This document shows positions 9,901 through 21,700 of a stretch of 64,000 bases of DNA, one piece after another (the first letter of the stretch is position 1; every line of letters begins with the position of its first letter). Under the pieces are notes generated by a model. That model was not told the DNA's origin. It ran no database searches and saw only the letters and a program-made list of their open reading frames with translations. The DNA comes from Arthrobotrys musiformis (lineage: Eukaryota > Ascomycota > Orbiliomycetes > Orbiliales > Orbiliaceae), in contig JAVHJL010000006.1 of NCBI GenBank assembly GCA_036971715.1, positions 2,914,001-2,978,000 on the forward strand. The letters are read 5' to 3'. A program made the position numbers and the translations under genes.

Positions 9901-11792
9901 TTCTTTTGCCAACGGAAATCGATATCCCATTTCCAGCCAAAATATCGCAGGATTCGTCATTTTTGTTCCGGGCGGCTAAAGGGGGGGATGAGGCGGCAGT
10001 TAGAATGCTTATCGAGGCTATCCCTCCTAATTCAAGGGATGAAAGCGGCCGGACGCCACTTTCATGGGCTGCTATGGGAGGGCGCGAGGCTGTGACCAAA
10101 CTGCTGCTAGAGTCGGGGAACGTCGATTCTGATCTGAGCGATGACCATGGACGGACGCCACTCTCGTGGGCTGCTATGGAAGGGCACGAAAATGTGGTTA
10201 AACTACTACTGGAGTCGGGAGTTGATGCCAATTCGATGGATGATCATGGACGGACGTCACTCTCGTGGGCTGCTATGAAAGGGCACGACAATGTGGTTAA
10301 ACTACTATTGGAGTCGGGAGTTGATGCCAATTCGAGGGATGACCATGGACGGACGTCACTCTCGTGGGCTGCTATGGAAGGGCACGATAATGTGGTTAAA
10401 CGACTTCTGGAGTCGGGAGTTGGTGCCAATTCGAGGGATGACCATGGAAGGACTTCACTCTCATGGGCGGCCGGGGAGGGGCACGAAGCTATCCTAAAAT
10501 TACTGCTTGAACATGGCGCTGGATGTGAGTCGGAGGATAGCTGCGGGCGGACATCACTGTGGCATGCTGCCTCCGGAGGTCATAAGACCGTAGTTGAGCT
10601 CTTGATGGATAGAAGCAGTGCCGAGGCTAGCCAGCAGGATGTCAATGGAATTACACCCCTTCTATGTGCAGCAGAGAAAGGCCATGTAGATCTGGTGAAG
10701 CAGTTTCTTGAAAAAGGTATAGTGGCAAAGTTAAATGACACTGAGGACAAGAAGCAGCTACAGTATGTCACCGACGTCATTGACCTCGTGTCTAAGTGCC
10801 ACTGGGTTGATTTCATTTTGAAAGGCAACGGGGGTGAGGTATCACCGTCACGGGCAGTAGAGGAGGAGGACTGGCATGAGACCGTTTCCCGATTCCTACT
10901 GGATCATAGAGGTCAGAGTCTGATCAGCACTGCTACTAAGAAAGGGCACGGGGCCGTTCTCCGATTGCTGTTTGAGAACCTTGTCTCTGCACTTCCGCAA
11001 CTGCTCCTTGAGAAAGCGGCCGATATCGAGTCAAAGGGCGACGATAATACTAAACTATTGTTGAGAGCTGCCAAGGATGGGTACGATTTTACCCGGCTTC
11101 TGTTTAAGAATGGTTATGGTATGGAGTTACTGTTCGAAGCATCCAGGAATGGACATGGAGAGGTGGTCCGACTGCTGCTCGAGAACGGAGCCGATATTAA
11201 GTCGGGGGGCCGTGGTGATAAATTACCACTATACGTGGCTGCTCGAAATGGGCACGAGGCTGTGGTTCAGGTGCTGCTCGAGAAGAACACCCACGCCGGC
11301 CCGAGAAATCTTTCATCACCGCTTTCTGTGGCTGCTCAAAATGGGCACGAGGCTGTGGTCCAGCTACTACTCGAGAACAATGCTGATATTCACTCAAAAA
11401 ATAATAATGGTGAATCACCCCTCTTTGTGGCCGCTCAAAATGGGCACGAGGCTGTGGTTCGGATGCTGCTCGAGAAGAATGCTCAGGTTGGTTCGAAAAA
11501 TCTCTATGGCACATCACCACTCTGTGTGGCTGCTCAAAATGGGCACAAGACTGTAATCCAGCTGCTACTCGAGAAGAATGCTGATATTCATCCAAAAAAT
11601 GATAATGATGAATCACCGCTTTTTGTGGCTGCTCAAAATGGACACGAGGCTGTGGTTCGGATGCTGCTCGAAAAGAATGCCCATGTTAATTCGAGAAATC
11701 TTGATGGCACATCACCGCTCTCTGTGGCTACTCAAAATGGGCACGAGGCTGTGGTCCGACTTCTAGTCGAAAGGGGGGCGGATAATGAGTAA
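6904..11792 (+). CDS. NLR-like receptor: PNP_UDP - NACHT - ankyrin repeats
   Basis: Fungal STAND/NLR protein of 1,581 aa from exons 6904-7891, 7975-8788 and 8849-11792. Residues ~5-310 are a nucleoside-phosphorylase fold (PNP_UDP) with the loops VGIGGGAPS and RLGDIVV and the active-site motifs FEMEAAG and GICDYSD. A linker ends in the conserved RRQVGTGQWLLDS. The NACHT ATPase has Walker A GIPGAGKT and Walker B FIVVDALDEC, followed by a winged-helix-like region (LTTLELQQAL, LVHTTTQEYF). From about residue 833 there are ~20 ankyrin repeats. Intron 1 (7892-7974) removes the TAG that would otherwise end the PNP domain. Intron 2 is GC-AG. Role by family: sensing non-self through the repeats, oligomerising through NACHT and triggering the N-terminal enzyme. 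Substrate unknown. The near-identical repeats suggest rapid specificity change. Confidence 0.9.
8789..8848 (+). other. GC-AG intron in the NLR gene
   Basis: A 60-nt intron with donor AT|GCAAGT and acceptor ATCCAG|G. Only this splice restores the conserved reading DGMFLLAQLH across the NACHT/winged-helix junction. GT-starting alternatives give wrong phase, or an insertion as with the GT donor at 8792 and acceptor at 8840. Confidence 0.75.
10140..10470 (+). repeat. Near-identical 99-bp ankyrin units, class A
   Basis: Units beginning at 10140, 10239, 10338 and 10437, each encoding RTxLSWAAxxGHxNVVK-type ankyrin repeats. They differ from each other at only a few bases (for example GACCATGGACGGACG at each start). 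An internal tandem array inside the NLR coding sequence. Confidence 0.85.
11231..11770 (+). repeat. Near-identical 99-bp ankyrin units, class B, with 198-bp periodicity
   Basis: Six units spaced by 99 bp with the shared core GCTCAAAATGGGCACGAGG (near 11238, 11333, 11432, 11531, 11630 and 11729). Alternate units match best: ESPLFVAAQNGHEAVVRML alternates with TSPLxVAxQNGH. The array therefore behaves as a dimer repeat of two ankyrins (66 aa). Confidence 0.8.
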
Positions 11793-13464
11793 AAAGACGG
11801 CCATGGAAAACCACCACGGCAAACGTGGTCGATTCATTGTGCTTGTTTCAAGCTATCCATTTCATTCATTTTCCCCGTTCAACTACATTTAATAATAATT
11901 TCTGGGTTTAATTGCTCAAAATTATGAAATAACTTTTTTTAATTTTTGTAAAGGATCATATATAGACTGGTTCGAGGTATCAAGGTAATACATAAATGCC
12001 ACAGGGTATACAGATGAGGCACTAGTGTGTATACAGACTGATACTTAAATATTTAAATATGCAGGCCGGCGCCTCTATATATATAGGTATGGTTTAAATT
12101 TGGTCTCGCGGTATGGTTGATGATCAATTGAAAGTGAAACTCAACACATCGTAGAATCGTCCTATCTTTATATCGATATGGCGGTACGTACAGACCCGGT
12201 TTACGCCTTATACGGTATACGCCGCAACAGTTCTAACACTTATCGCGAAGTTTGTTAAGGCTGTTTGGAAGGTCTTGAATAAGCGATATTCATAAATGCG
12301 TTGTTTTTGTGGCCTTTTGTAATTAAAATTTCGTTACGAGAATGAAACCTGGAGCCTGGAATGGCTCGCATCAGGTGCCAGGTGTTTATCCATACATACT
12401 TGGATCTGGGTATGAATTAATTTCCAAGGTGCGCATAAGTCATGATCTAAGCTTATTGACTCAATTTGCAGAAAGAGTTCGTTATTCCTATCAAGGCCAA
12501 GATAGTTGGATTGTATTTCTACTTAAACGCTATTTGAAAGGTATTGTCGTATTATTTTAACATCGAAATATCCCATTATTTGCGTCAGCTGCATCAAACT
12601 GGATTTATCTATTCTACATCAGCACCTAGAAAATAAATAATGGAACAATGGTATTTACCAATTACAGTAATCGAAAATCATATAGAGCTTAGCGTGAGGA
12701 GAGTCGGTGATGTTCATCTCGGAGAAAAAAATTAAACGCCGATGTGTTGCATGTGGTGGGTTTTGAGTGAGAGCAGGTGCCGCCAAAAGAGGAGGTTGAG
12801 GGGGTACTTCCGAAAAAAACATCTTCTGCTCTGGAAGAACATCCAACATTGTGTTCATAAGTATTTAAGTATTCTTACCTAAATTCTTTTTCTTTTCACG
12901 GGTATAGTTTCACTTTTAAGCTCTTATAGTTTGTTATTTTGACCTTTCCATGTATGTACAAACGATTCTTGTCTTTCCGATCTTTCAGGGTTAAGTTTAA
13001 TAGTGAGTTCATTCGGTGACAGAGGCTGCCATATATATTGAGGTTAGCTTTCAAATGATGGTTATTACTCGTATACTCTCTCTCAAGAGGCTGGTGTATA
13101 TGCCATAGATTATAACTTTCTCGACATCATGTTGATAAACTATTATGCCGTCTTCAAGTCCGTGCACGCGGATAAGGGGCCAAAATTAAGTGAATATTCG
13201 AATAATTCATAAAATCAAATAAAAGGAGAAACAACTGTGCCGCAGCGATGCATTTCCCTTGCAGTTATATGCATGTTAAGACAATCAGCAAACTTCGCCG
13301 TTCTTGTGAGCCTTGTTCAAATCGTAGTATATGTCCCATTGTTTGAAACACATCCCTCCATGCCCCTCTTCCCAGATTAGGCTGTATATTTGATTAGCAT
13401 GATAAATAGCAGGTATCTGTACCATGATATCTATGGAATTTTGTGTTCCATATCTTGTACTAAC
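11793..13464. other. Gene-poor AT-rich intergenic region
   Basis: About 1.7 kb between the NLR and the membrane-protein gene. It is AT-rich, with several short ATATAT stretches. The short open frames at 12342-12560 and 12858-12655 show no family features. A degenerate repeat copy lies at 12733-12800. Confidence 0.5.
12733..12800. repeat. Degenerate dispersed repeat, copy 1
   Basis: Shares with 15619-15681 the order of motifs GATGTGTTG, TGGGTTTT, GAG, CAGTGCC/CAGGTGCC and GAG..GTTGA, with roughly 70% similarity by eye over about 65 bp and small gaps. The copies lie on the two sides of the membrane-protein gene. Confidence 0.45.
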
Positions 13465-15359
13465 ATGGCTGCGACAGCGATTACTATAGAGCCTTTACTG
13501 GACACTCAGGACGGTGCGGAACAGGCCCGAGAGAAAGACAACGTCCTATCTGGAACCCTTCTCGCGGAACAAGCGGATATCAGGTAATTAATTGTAGTCC
13601 GAAATCATTGATCATTAACTAAATGAATAATAGGAGAACCGTGGGAAAGATAGTTCTCTTATACCTCCTAGGTTTCGCGATAGCTGTATCGCATCACTGT
13701 TTCAATTTAAACCTGGACGGACGCGCTCCGCTGAACCAGGCATTTACTCTGCAAGTCGGCCTGGTGTTCGCTTTCCTGGTACGAGCTTTTGTCGCTGCCG
13801 CTACCGGTACGGCGCTATTGCAAATATCCTGGCGAAGAGTGAAAAAGAGAGCGTTTACCCTCTATGGCATCGACGGTATCTTCACGATTACGAAAGACCT
13901 TACGCAATTCTTTCTTCTGGAATTGTGGGAGCGCGCAACTTTATTTTGTATCTTATCGATTGGGATCTGGTGAGGCTCCATTGCAAGCCGAAACTACTAT
14001 AAAATTACGCTAACTTCGAGTTGTAGGGTTATGCCATTGGCGAGCATCTTCCCACCTAGCACGCTGGTCATCGAGCCAGGCGTTTACGAAACTACTTCAC
14101 CGTGCAAAGTTTCGAGCCTGAATTTCAGCGCCTTACTGGAATATGGCAGCGAAAGGCTCGGCCGCCTCGCCGATGACTATTACAGCGCAGATTTCAGCAA
14201 AGGCGCAAATTATGCGAGGCCGTCGACTACCTTGAGAAAGATCGGTACCAATGTCGCGGTTGGAGGGAGGATATTGGGAATCCCTTCTCCGTGCAGTACC
14301 AACTGTAGTTATACGGTAAACTTCAAGGGCCCCGCTTTGAAGTGCACGGATGAGGACTGGAAGTCGCAGGCTGCACCTTGGGATCCGCTAGAAGTATTTA
14401 GGTCCTCTCGCCACTATAACTCGAATACGTCCTCTAACGGCGACTTATGGACAGTATATGCGAACCCGAAGAAGGAAGAAAGGAAATATTCCGAGTCGGG
14501 AGTACCCCTCAGACCTTATCTATACGTCGAAGCTCCAGAAAGAAAAGAATACTACATCAAGTGCTTTAAGTGTAGCCTATACAACGCGACCTACAACATA
14601 GATATCGACTTTACAAATGGAGTTGAGAGGGTAACATATAAGCTCAGCAAGGTTGCCAAGTTTATCCCAGTCACCCCGGATCCAGAGTTTTATGTACCGA
14701 ATTACGAACAACTTGCGTATTTTGCATACAACGATTATTTCACCGGGGACGGGGGGCCGTTCGTAGGTGAAATTTTCGAATACGGCGGAATCTCGATGAG
14801 GGGTGTCCGTTTCAACACCGACATCATTTTTACAAATCTTGTTAGGCCGTGGATCACATTCAGCCAGGACTATAGGAACTCAACTCAAAATTTCCCAATG
14901 GATAACCTCAGAGAAGGATTTGAAAAACTGTCGCATAATCTTACCATAAGTCTTCTGAGCCGTTCGGATCTGATCGTTTCCTCAAAGATCATGACAAAAT
15001 GTACTTCCCTCGGCTATCGGAACGTTTACCGATATCGATCTACGCAGCTGTACGTATCTTACGGGCCGTTGATGATATTCTCTATGATGGTTATAGTTCT
15101 GGGACTGCGAGCAACACTGAAAAACGGCGATATCTGTCAATGGGGATTCTCTCAAATAATGCTGACAACCAGGAATCCAAGTTTGGATGAAATGGGCAAG
15201 GGCAGTTGCTTTGGGGTAGTTCACAGCGGCTCGGATTTACAGAAACACCGGTTGAAGTTTGGCGAGCTGAGATGCAACGTCGAGAGCACGATCCGACACG
15301 CGGCATTTGGGCTGGAGGACGAGGTGGTCGATTTGAGCGCGGAGCGGATGTACGCTTGA
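13465..15359 (+). CDS. Multi-pass fungal membrane protein with large glycosylated loop
   Basis: Exons 13465-13583, 13634-13969 and 14027-15359 (introns 50 and 57 nt, both with good GT-AG signals) give 595 aa. Three membrane segments lie near residues 44-62, 76-103 and 141-165. A ~320-residue loop rich in N-x-S/T sites and Cys pairs follows (CSTNCS, CFKCSLYNAT), then a fourth segment near 492-515 and a cytosolic tail with LTTRNPSLDE. The layout and the motif LASIFPPSTL match a widespread family of uncharacterised fungal membrane proteins, often carrying uninformative names such as formylmethionine deformylase-like. I see no such enzyme domain. The start at 13465 was chosen as the Met leading directly into the conserved part; an upstream in-frame ATG-proximal stretch (from 13390) is probably leader. 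Function unknown. Confidence 0.82.
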
Positions 15360-16237
15360 TATCCTTTATATAGCCGCGTAATATTTTGCGAAGTCTGTCT
15401 CTAGTGCTCAAATTCATGCAACAAGTATATGTCGAGAGTTAGCCGTCAGTGTTAATTGGCCGAATGTTTCGGCAAAAGAGATAGGACCTGATATCAGCTG
15501 TAATCAGACTTGAGAAATTATAGCTTGTTTACGTCGGCTCAGAAACTCCTCCCAAGTATCACACTTATATAGGCGGGCATCGTGGCGGGCAGTCTAAAGT
15601 CCTATTATGGCTTAATAATTTAATGCTGATGTGTTGTGGGTTTTCGAGGGAGCCAGTGCCTCCTAATTTGGAGCAAGTTGAACCTTTTGAGGGAAACTTA
15701 GAGTACTTGTAATAGCGAACATTGCTCTTATTATAATTACGTCGAGCATCTCTCTAGAGCTGTGGGCACGAGTGGAAGCCGAGTAGCTCTTTAAATACCC
15801 CTGCCGTGGAAACACCCCATAGCACAGGGCTGCTTGGAGGTATATTCATTGGCTGCGTTGAAGCTGTTGCATTCTGGCAGGCAAAAAGAGGATAAACGCA
15901 GCAAGCAAGCGATCTTCCCCACATCAACTGCCGTCAAGCTGCTCTGATAAATGCGCCGCAGCTCTTAACACTTAGTTTGGAGGTCACCTTGAACTGACTC
16001 ATAGTTCCATCTCTGATCCAGCTAGGTCACCAGCTCGACAACCAGGTACCGACCTCTGTTTCGAAGAACTCAGACATTGTCCGCCCAACAACAAAACCTT
16101 TTTGACATTGTCCCACCAACCCGACCTCGCACTCAATCACCATCCATTGGCTGGCCCAACAGCAACATCTCTAACATCTTCAACACTATTTTCACTATTC
16201 TACTGTTATAAGGAAGATATAAGAGGAAGATATAAAG
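15360..16237. other. Intergenic region upstream of tyrosyl-tRNA synthetase
   Basis: Holds the second copy of the degenerate repeat (15619-15681). Just before the synthetase start there is a C/A-rich stretch (16081-16237) that is likely promoter and leader. No gene supported. Confidence 0.5.
15619..15681. repeat. Degenerate dispersed repeat, copy 2
   Basis: Counterpart of 12733-12800 in the same orientation, 2.9 kb away. See that entry for the shared motif order. Confidence 0.45.
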
Positions 16238-17603
16238 ATGGCGGCATTAACACCCAAAGAAAAGATCGCTCTGATCACGCGCAATCTGCAGGAGGTCCTT
16301 GGCGAGGAAATCCTCGTCGACATCATCGAGAAGCAGAACCGTCCCCTCAAGATCTATTGGGGTATACACATACACATATCTATATCTATATCATATACAG
16401 ACAAAACACTAACAGAGTGAACAGGAACGGCGACGACCGGCCGGCCTCACTGCGGCTACTTCGTCCCCATGACCAAACTCGCCCACTTCCTCCGCGCCGG
16501 CTGCGAAGTCACAATCCTCCTCGCCGACCTGCACGCTTTTCTCGACAACATGAAAGCCCCCATCGAACTCGTCCAGCACCGTGCGAAATACTACGAATTC
16601 CTCGTAAAATCCGTATTGAAGTCCATCGGCGTCAGTATTGACAAGTTGAAATTTGTGTTCGGGAGCAGTTATCAGAAGAGCGAGGGGTATATCATGGATA
16701 TCTTCCGCATGTCGAGTATTGTCACCGAACATGATGCCAAGAAGGCGGGTGCCGAGGTGGTCAAGCAGGTTGAGAGTCCGTTGCTGAGTGGGTTGATTTA
16801 CCCGCTGATGCAGGCTTTGGACGAGGAGCACTTGGGCGTCGATGCGCAGTATGTCCCCCTCCTCCTCCTCCTCTGTTAAATATGTATATGGGGGCTAATT
16901 GAGAAAAGATTCGGCGGCGTGGACCAGCGGAAAATCTTCACTCTGGCAGTCGAGAACCTCCCCCGTCTGGGCTACAAAACCCGCGCCCACCTGATGAACC
17001 CCATGGTCCCCGGTCTCGCAGGCGGGAAAATGTCCGCATCAGACCCTAACTCCAAAATTGATCTCCTAGACTCCGCCGCAGACGTTGAGAAGAAACTGAA
17101 GAAGGCCGTCTGCGCGCCCAAGGAGGTCGAGGGGAACGGTGTCATCGCCTTCGTGGAGTACGTACTACTACCGATCTCTGAGCTGGCGGCCGAGGATGGC
17201 AAGGCGCGGTTTGTGATCGTGAAGGATGGGGAGGAGGTGGTTTACGAGACTATCGAGAAGTTGAAGGAGGATTACATCGCTGATATCGTATGTTTCTCAC
17301 TCTTCAACGTTTCTTTGGTGGTATTTACTAACTATCGAAAAGATCGGACCGAAGGAGCTGAAGGTCGCCACAACCCTGGCTCTCAACAGGCTCCTCGACC
17401 CCATCAGGGAAGAATACGCCAGCAGCGAGGAATTCAAGGCGATCGAGAAGCTAGCTTACCCGCCCCCGCCTGCGCCGGAAAAGAAGAAGAAGGAGAAAAA
17501 GATCGGGACGGGGTACGTGGCCAAGAAGAAGGGCGAATCCAGTGCGTCTGCCGCGGCCCCCGCCGAGGCGGTTGAGAATCTTAAGATCGATGAGTCCAAG
17601 TAG
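16238..17603 (+). CDS. TYS1: Cytosolic tyrosyl-tRNA synthetase
   Basis: Class I aminoacyl-tRNA synthetase charging tRNA-Tyr with tyrosine. Exons 16238-16361, 16425-16848, 16909-17287 and 17343-17603 give 395 aa, nearly the same as the yeast enzyme. The HIGH-type motif is PHCGYF (residues 49-54) after WGTATTGR. The KMSKS-type motif is KMSAS at about 223-227, in the usual context of eukaryotic/archaeal TyrRS. VDQRKIF and LLADLHAFLDN are further family signatures. The C-terminus has a Lys-rich stretch (EKKKKEKK) as in fungal homologues, which lack the EMAP-like domain of animals. All three introns (63, 60 and 55 nt) have good signals and keep frame. Convergent with Elongin-A. Confidence 0.97.
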
Positions 17604-17937
17604 GACTGTCGCATCTTTCGTATCGCTGTTAGATGATATATATACTAGAGGTGTACTGTGATTCCCTGCCACATTATTATACTACAACAGTGTTACCACG
17701 CCTTTCTAATAGACATCGATGCAGTCATCAAATGAAGAGTTGTATTAATTGGTAACCATCTAGAATGCCCGACCCAAACGCCCCCGTAAATACCAAATAA
17801 CAAACAGGCTGTTTAACACCTCCAGGATGCCGTGAAATATTCCCTGAACTCCATGTATAACCCGCTAAGAGATAACCCCAAAATACCCCATCCCGTCCGA
17901 GGGGTGGAATCTAATATAGATGGAATGCGAATAAAAT
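17604..17937. other. Convergent 3' flanks of TYS1 and Elongin-A
   Basis: About 330 bp between two convergent genes, AT-rich near 17630-17760. No coding region seen. Confidence 0.5.
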
Positions 17938-17979
17938 CTACCGAGCCGCGGCCTTGAACCGTCCAGGCCTCGGGGGGGT

Positions 17980-18719
17980 CTACCTCCTCCCGGGCCGGAC
18001 GAGTGCCTTATTCAGCGCCGCGTTCCTAAAGACCTTACTCGCTGTCGAATCCCTCCCGATTCTCCCGCTCATAACCCCCCCGCCTCTCCCACCACCGCCG
18101 CCTCCTCCGCCTCCCCCGCCTCCTCCCGAAAAACTGGACCCTTTATCCAACATCCTCAGTTTTCCAATATCCTCCCTTCTAACATTCGCGAATCCGATCT
18201 GCCGTCGCTCCTTCTTATCGTGACATTTCTTCATCGCCTTCTTCAGTTCGTCTACCTGTGCTTTCTCCTTGGCGAGTTTTGCGGCGTGGAGGTTGAAGTA
18301 TAGCGCCGCCCAGTCGATGTCCTTAATAACCCTCCGCGCGGCCTCCGGATCGTCCGAAGCCATGGGGTTGAGGAATTTATCCAGCGTTGCGGTCCCGATA
18401 TCCCGGCGGATGAAGATATGCCACAGTTCGTTCGTATGGGGGATCAATTGCGGACAATTCTCCTCGATTGTTTTCTATTCCCCATTAGCCATGTTTTAGA
18501 TATTTGGAAAAGGGGGACGTACTAGTTTCTGGGGGCTTTCGATACGCGCGAGGATGGGCTTTACGATGCTATACGGTAGGTCTCCGACGTCGTCGATGCC
18601 TGGCTTTGTTAGACTTGGTTTTGAGGGGGGAGGTGGGGGGTAGTACCGTTTATGTGTCTGATGCACACCCTCTTCGCGAGTTCGAAGAGGGTGGGGATTT
18701 GTCCGTCTCGGACGTACAT
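17980..18719 (-). CDS. ELA1: Elongin-A family protein
   Basis: Subunit of the Elongin/Cul3-Ela1-Elc1 machinery; in yeast it acts as the substrate adaptor for ubiquitylation of stalled RNA polymerase II. Exons 18719-18647, 18599-18523 and 18474-17980 (introns 47 and 48 nt) give 214 aa. The N-terminus IPTLFELAKRVCIRHI is the F-box/BC-box-like helix. It is followed by the family signature DDVGDLPYSIVKPIL, IESPQKL, IEENCPQLIPHT and ELWHIFIRRD. The second half is a Lys-rich helix and a run of about 13 Gly, encoded by a G/C-only stretch near 18069-18125. The stop is a TAG at 17982-17980. The same frame continues for 13 codons (TPPRPGRFKAAAR) to a second TAG at 17940-17938. Smaller than animal Elongin A, as usual in fungi. 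Confidence 0.9.
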
Positions 18720-21700
18720 TTCTTACGCACTCTCGTTATAGTATATAATATAATAAACGAATGGGTGAGGACGAGTGAGTGTGACGGAAGTAAGAGAACA
18801 GTGGCGGAGGGGAGCAATTTATATTTAAGCAGCGGGTAAAGTAACGTGATTTTGATTTTCCAACGTTGCGGTGATTTTAATGATCGACGGGTGATCGAGA
18901 AATGGGCTCGGTACCCGAGAGACAAAAATAAATTACGGATCGCCTCCGTCGCGTTGGCAGCGGGGAGCCCGGGGGGGTTTATATAGCGATGGAGGGGGTT
19001 CAGGATCCAGTTTTATGTTGGTGATGATGAATGATGATGTGTAGCTGGAAGAGGCTGGATCCCGGTTGTTATATGGATTTAGTATCGACTCGGGTGTTTT
19101 GTTACGACGGTTCCCTGAATGATCGTATATTATAATATAGTCCCGGGGTGTTATGATGATACATATAGTAATCTATGCCGATGAGGAAGGATGGTGATTG
19201 CAGCTGGAGGCCGCGGGGATCGATGCCGGCGGGATGATCGATCGATGTGGGTCGGAAAGCTAAGATTGGAGGTCATGATGTTGATTAGTTTGACAGCATG
19301 GTCGCACTCCGGTTGCTCTTCTTTGGGGGTGGATCCTGGTTGGTTGGGCTTCGCTTAAGCGAGCTTGCGGCCTGGGCAGGGGTTCTTTTCTACATGATAT
19401 ATCGAAGCTCTGAGAGTTTCGAGGTCTCGAAGCTTCATAGATGTTTTCTAGATTTTTTTTTTTAATATATATAAACTTATAAAACTCCTTGAGAAGGGAT
19501 ACGGAAGGCGTGTAATCATCACTCAAACGGCCGGTTAGTTAACATTATAATTTGTTGCTCGTGGATGCGCTCTCCGTTAAACAGCAATAGATTGGGTATA
19601 CGTACATGTACGAATATATCGAATATGTCAGCGGCGGAGGATAATAGTACGTATCCTGCGCATAAGTACCAGTACCGAGAATATATACACAATTTGTCTC
19701 GGGCCAGACTCGCAGAATATAAAAAATACCAATGATGATATATCGATACATCTATACACAAATTTCGGGTTTCACATAGAAATATAACATATTCGACAAG
19801 AGGCTCGCAAATTTTGAAAGAGAAAATATTGTATTTATAGAACATTTCCTGATAAAAGATCGAGTTTAGCAAAATTAATTCGGTCGGAGACACAAAATAT
19901 ATAGATATCAATACCAGCAGCCTGTTCAGTACCTGAGGAAATGAGGCTAATGGACGGGTGCATGTACGCATCCGGATTTACCGCCAATGAATTACGTCTG
20001 GATTCGAGGCTATGAATTATGATTCCTTAAGTATTTGTTTATATAAGCTGACCGAGTTGACATCGATACCATGATACAGCAGTGTATATATCGATATCGT
20101 TAGGCCTCTTCTCTCGCTATCCTGTATACCTGTAAGCAAAATATTAATAGTTAGAAATAGCTCTGCGATTCCAAATACTACTTGGGACTAGTACTGCGGT
20201 CATGATCACTTGAGGGCACAATTTCATGCGCTCAAGGGCCCATTAATTAAGACGAGCCTTCGTATTTAAATTTGTGCCAGAATATCTTTCAACTAGAACG
20301 TGTAGACCAAGCTTGCAAGGCCTATAGCTAGTATATATTCTACGATATATAGCCTATAGTGGTCTCGCGGTGGCCTATAGCTAGTCGGAGCTAGAGAGAG
20401 TCTATTACCCATTTATAATACCTAATTAACTTATTTAAACGAAAACTGATATACCATTTGCTAAACCTAGCTAGCTAATGGATATATATTCAAGAATACA
20501 CTACAAGAGGCCAGTTGAAGCCGAATATCACCTGTATATAATAAGAATATGGCCGCCCTAGTTGGTGGAAGTATTATAAAAGTCACCAGCTGAAGAACGT
20601 AAGCAGCACTAGCCCCCCCGGCGGCGACCAGATCTGGCAATTATACCACCGGAAACCTAGATTCGAAGATTGCACCGTGGAGCTCGGATATCTTGGGTCT
20701 TTGGTACACCTGTTTTCCCGGCCAGGGACACCCGTAGCCGAGGAGGGATGCTTCCTTCTTTTGCTTTAATCGGGGTGGATGTTTAGGACATCGATCTTGT
20801 ATACTTAAGATGTATCGATATATATAAAGGGACGAGGATATTCCAACGTTTCCACGGGTTGTGGTGTGAAACACTGATCTCAGCTGTCTTGAAGACCAAG
20901 TAGCCAGGCAACTAATATTCATTTCTACAGACGTATAAATCATTACTAGATATATGATATGTATACGTCGGGGCTGGAAGCCAAGATCTCGATAATGCCG
21001 CCCCAACTTTCCATTCCGGCATCTGCTCCCGCGCCAGGCACAGAATCTCCAATTCCTCCGAAGGGTCGTATGATACTGTTCCCAAAAAAGAAAATATACC
21101 CGTTCTATCGGTGATAAAAGTTACGTATATACAGTTAGAGGGAGGGATACTAGTGTGATGGATTCTAGAACTGTGAGTTGGCTTATCTAGTGCTATATGC
21201 AGGTGCCTGATTATCTAGATCCGGTATGCACCCCTTTCTGTAGGGTTGATATATGCGCGGAAGGAGGGGCCGTAGAGGGGTTTTTTGGTTCTATTCGGAT
21301 ATTTTATGCAGTGCGGTTGGATTGGGGAAGTGTAGACGTCGATTGTGTCTAACTGCACTTTTGACTTGTAGATTTTGGGGTGTATATGAGGGGGGAGAGT
21401 TTGGACATTCTGCCTGATGGAAAGCTCCTAGGATTACTTCGAGGGGGTAGGTTATACAGCTATATATAGGGGACCGGGGTCCTCTCTTTCTATTTGACGT
21501 GACGTCTTGAATACACCTTGCAGTGAGCATGGCCGACACCGCGACAGCGAACCCAATTGGCCAGACCAACCCGATATTAATGCTATATCAGAGTATTTGG
21601 AAGCATATCACTCAAACAGCTCGGGCAGCCTAGTTGCTCCCTCGGAGATTTGTGGTTGATGTTTGTTCGGGTGGGAAAGAAAACCTGGTGGTTGAAAAGG

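Noticed and set aside
19519..19971. 150-codon minus-strand frame with hydrophobic composition
   Set aside because: Composition (Tyr, Ile, Phe, Leu) follows from AT-rich DNA; no domain and no splice context. Not excluded by transcripts.
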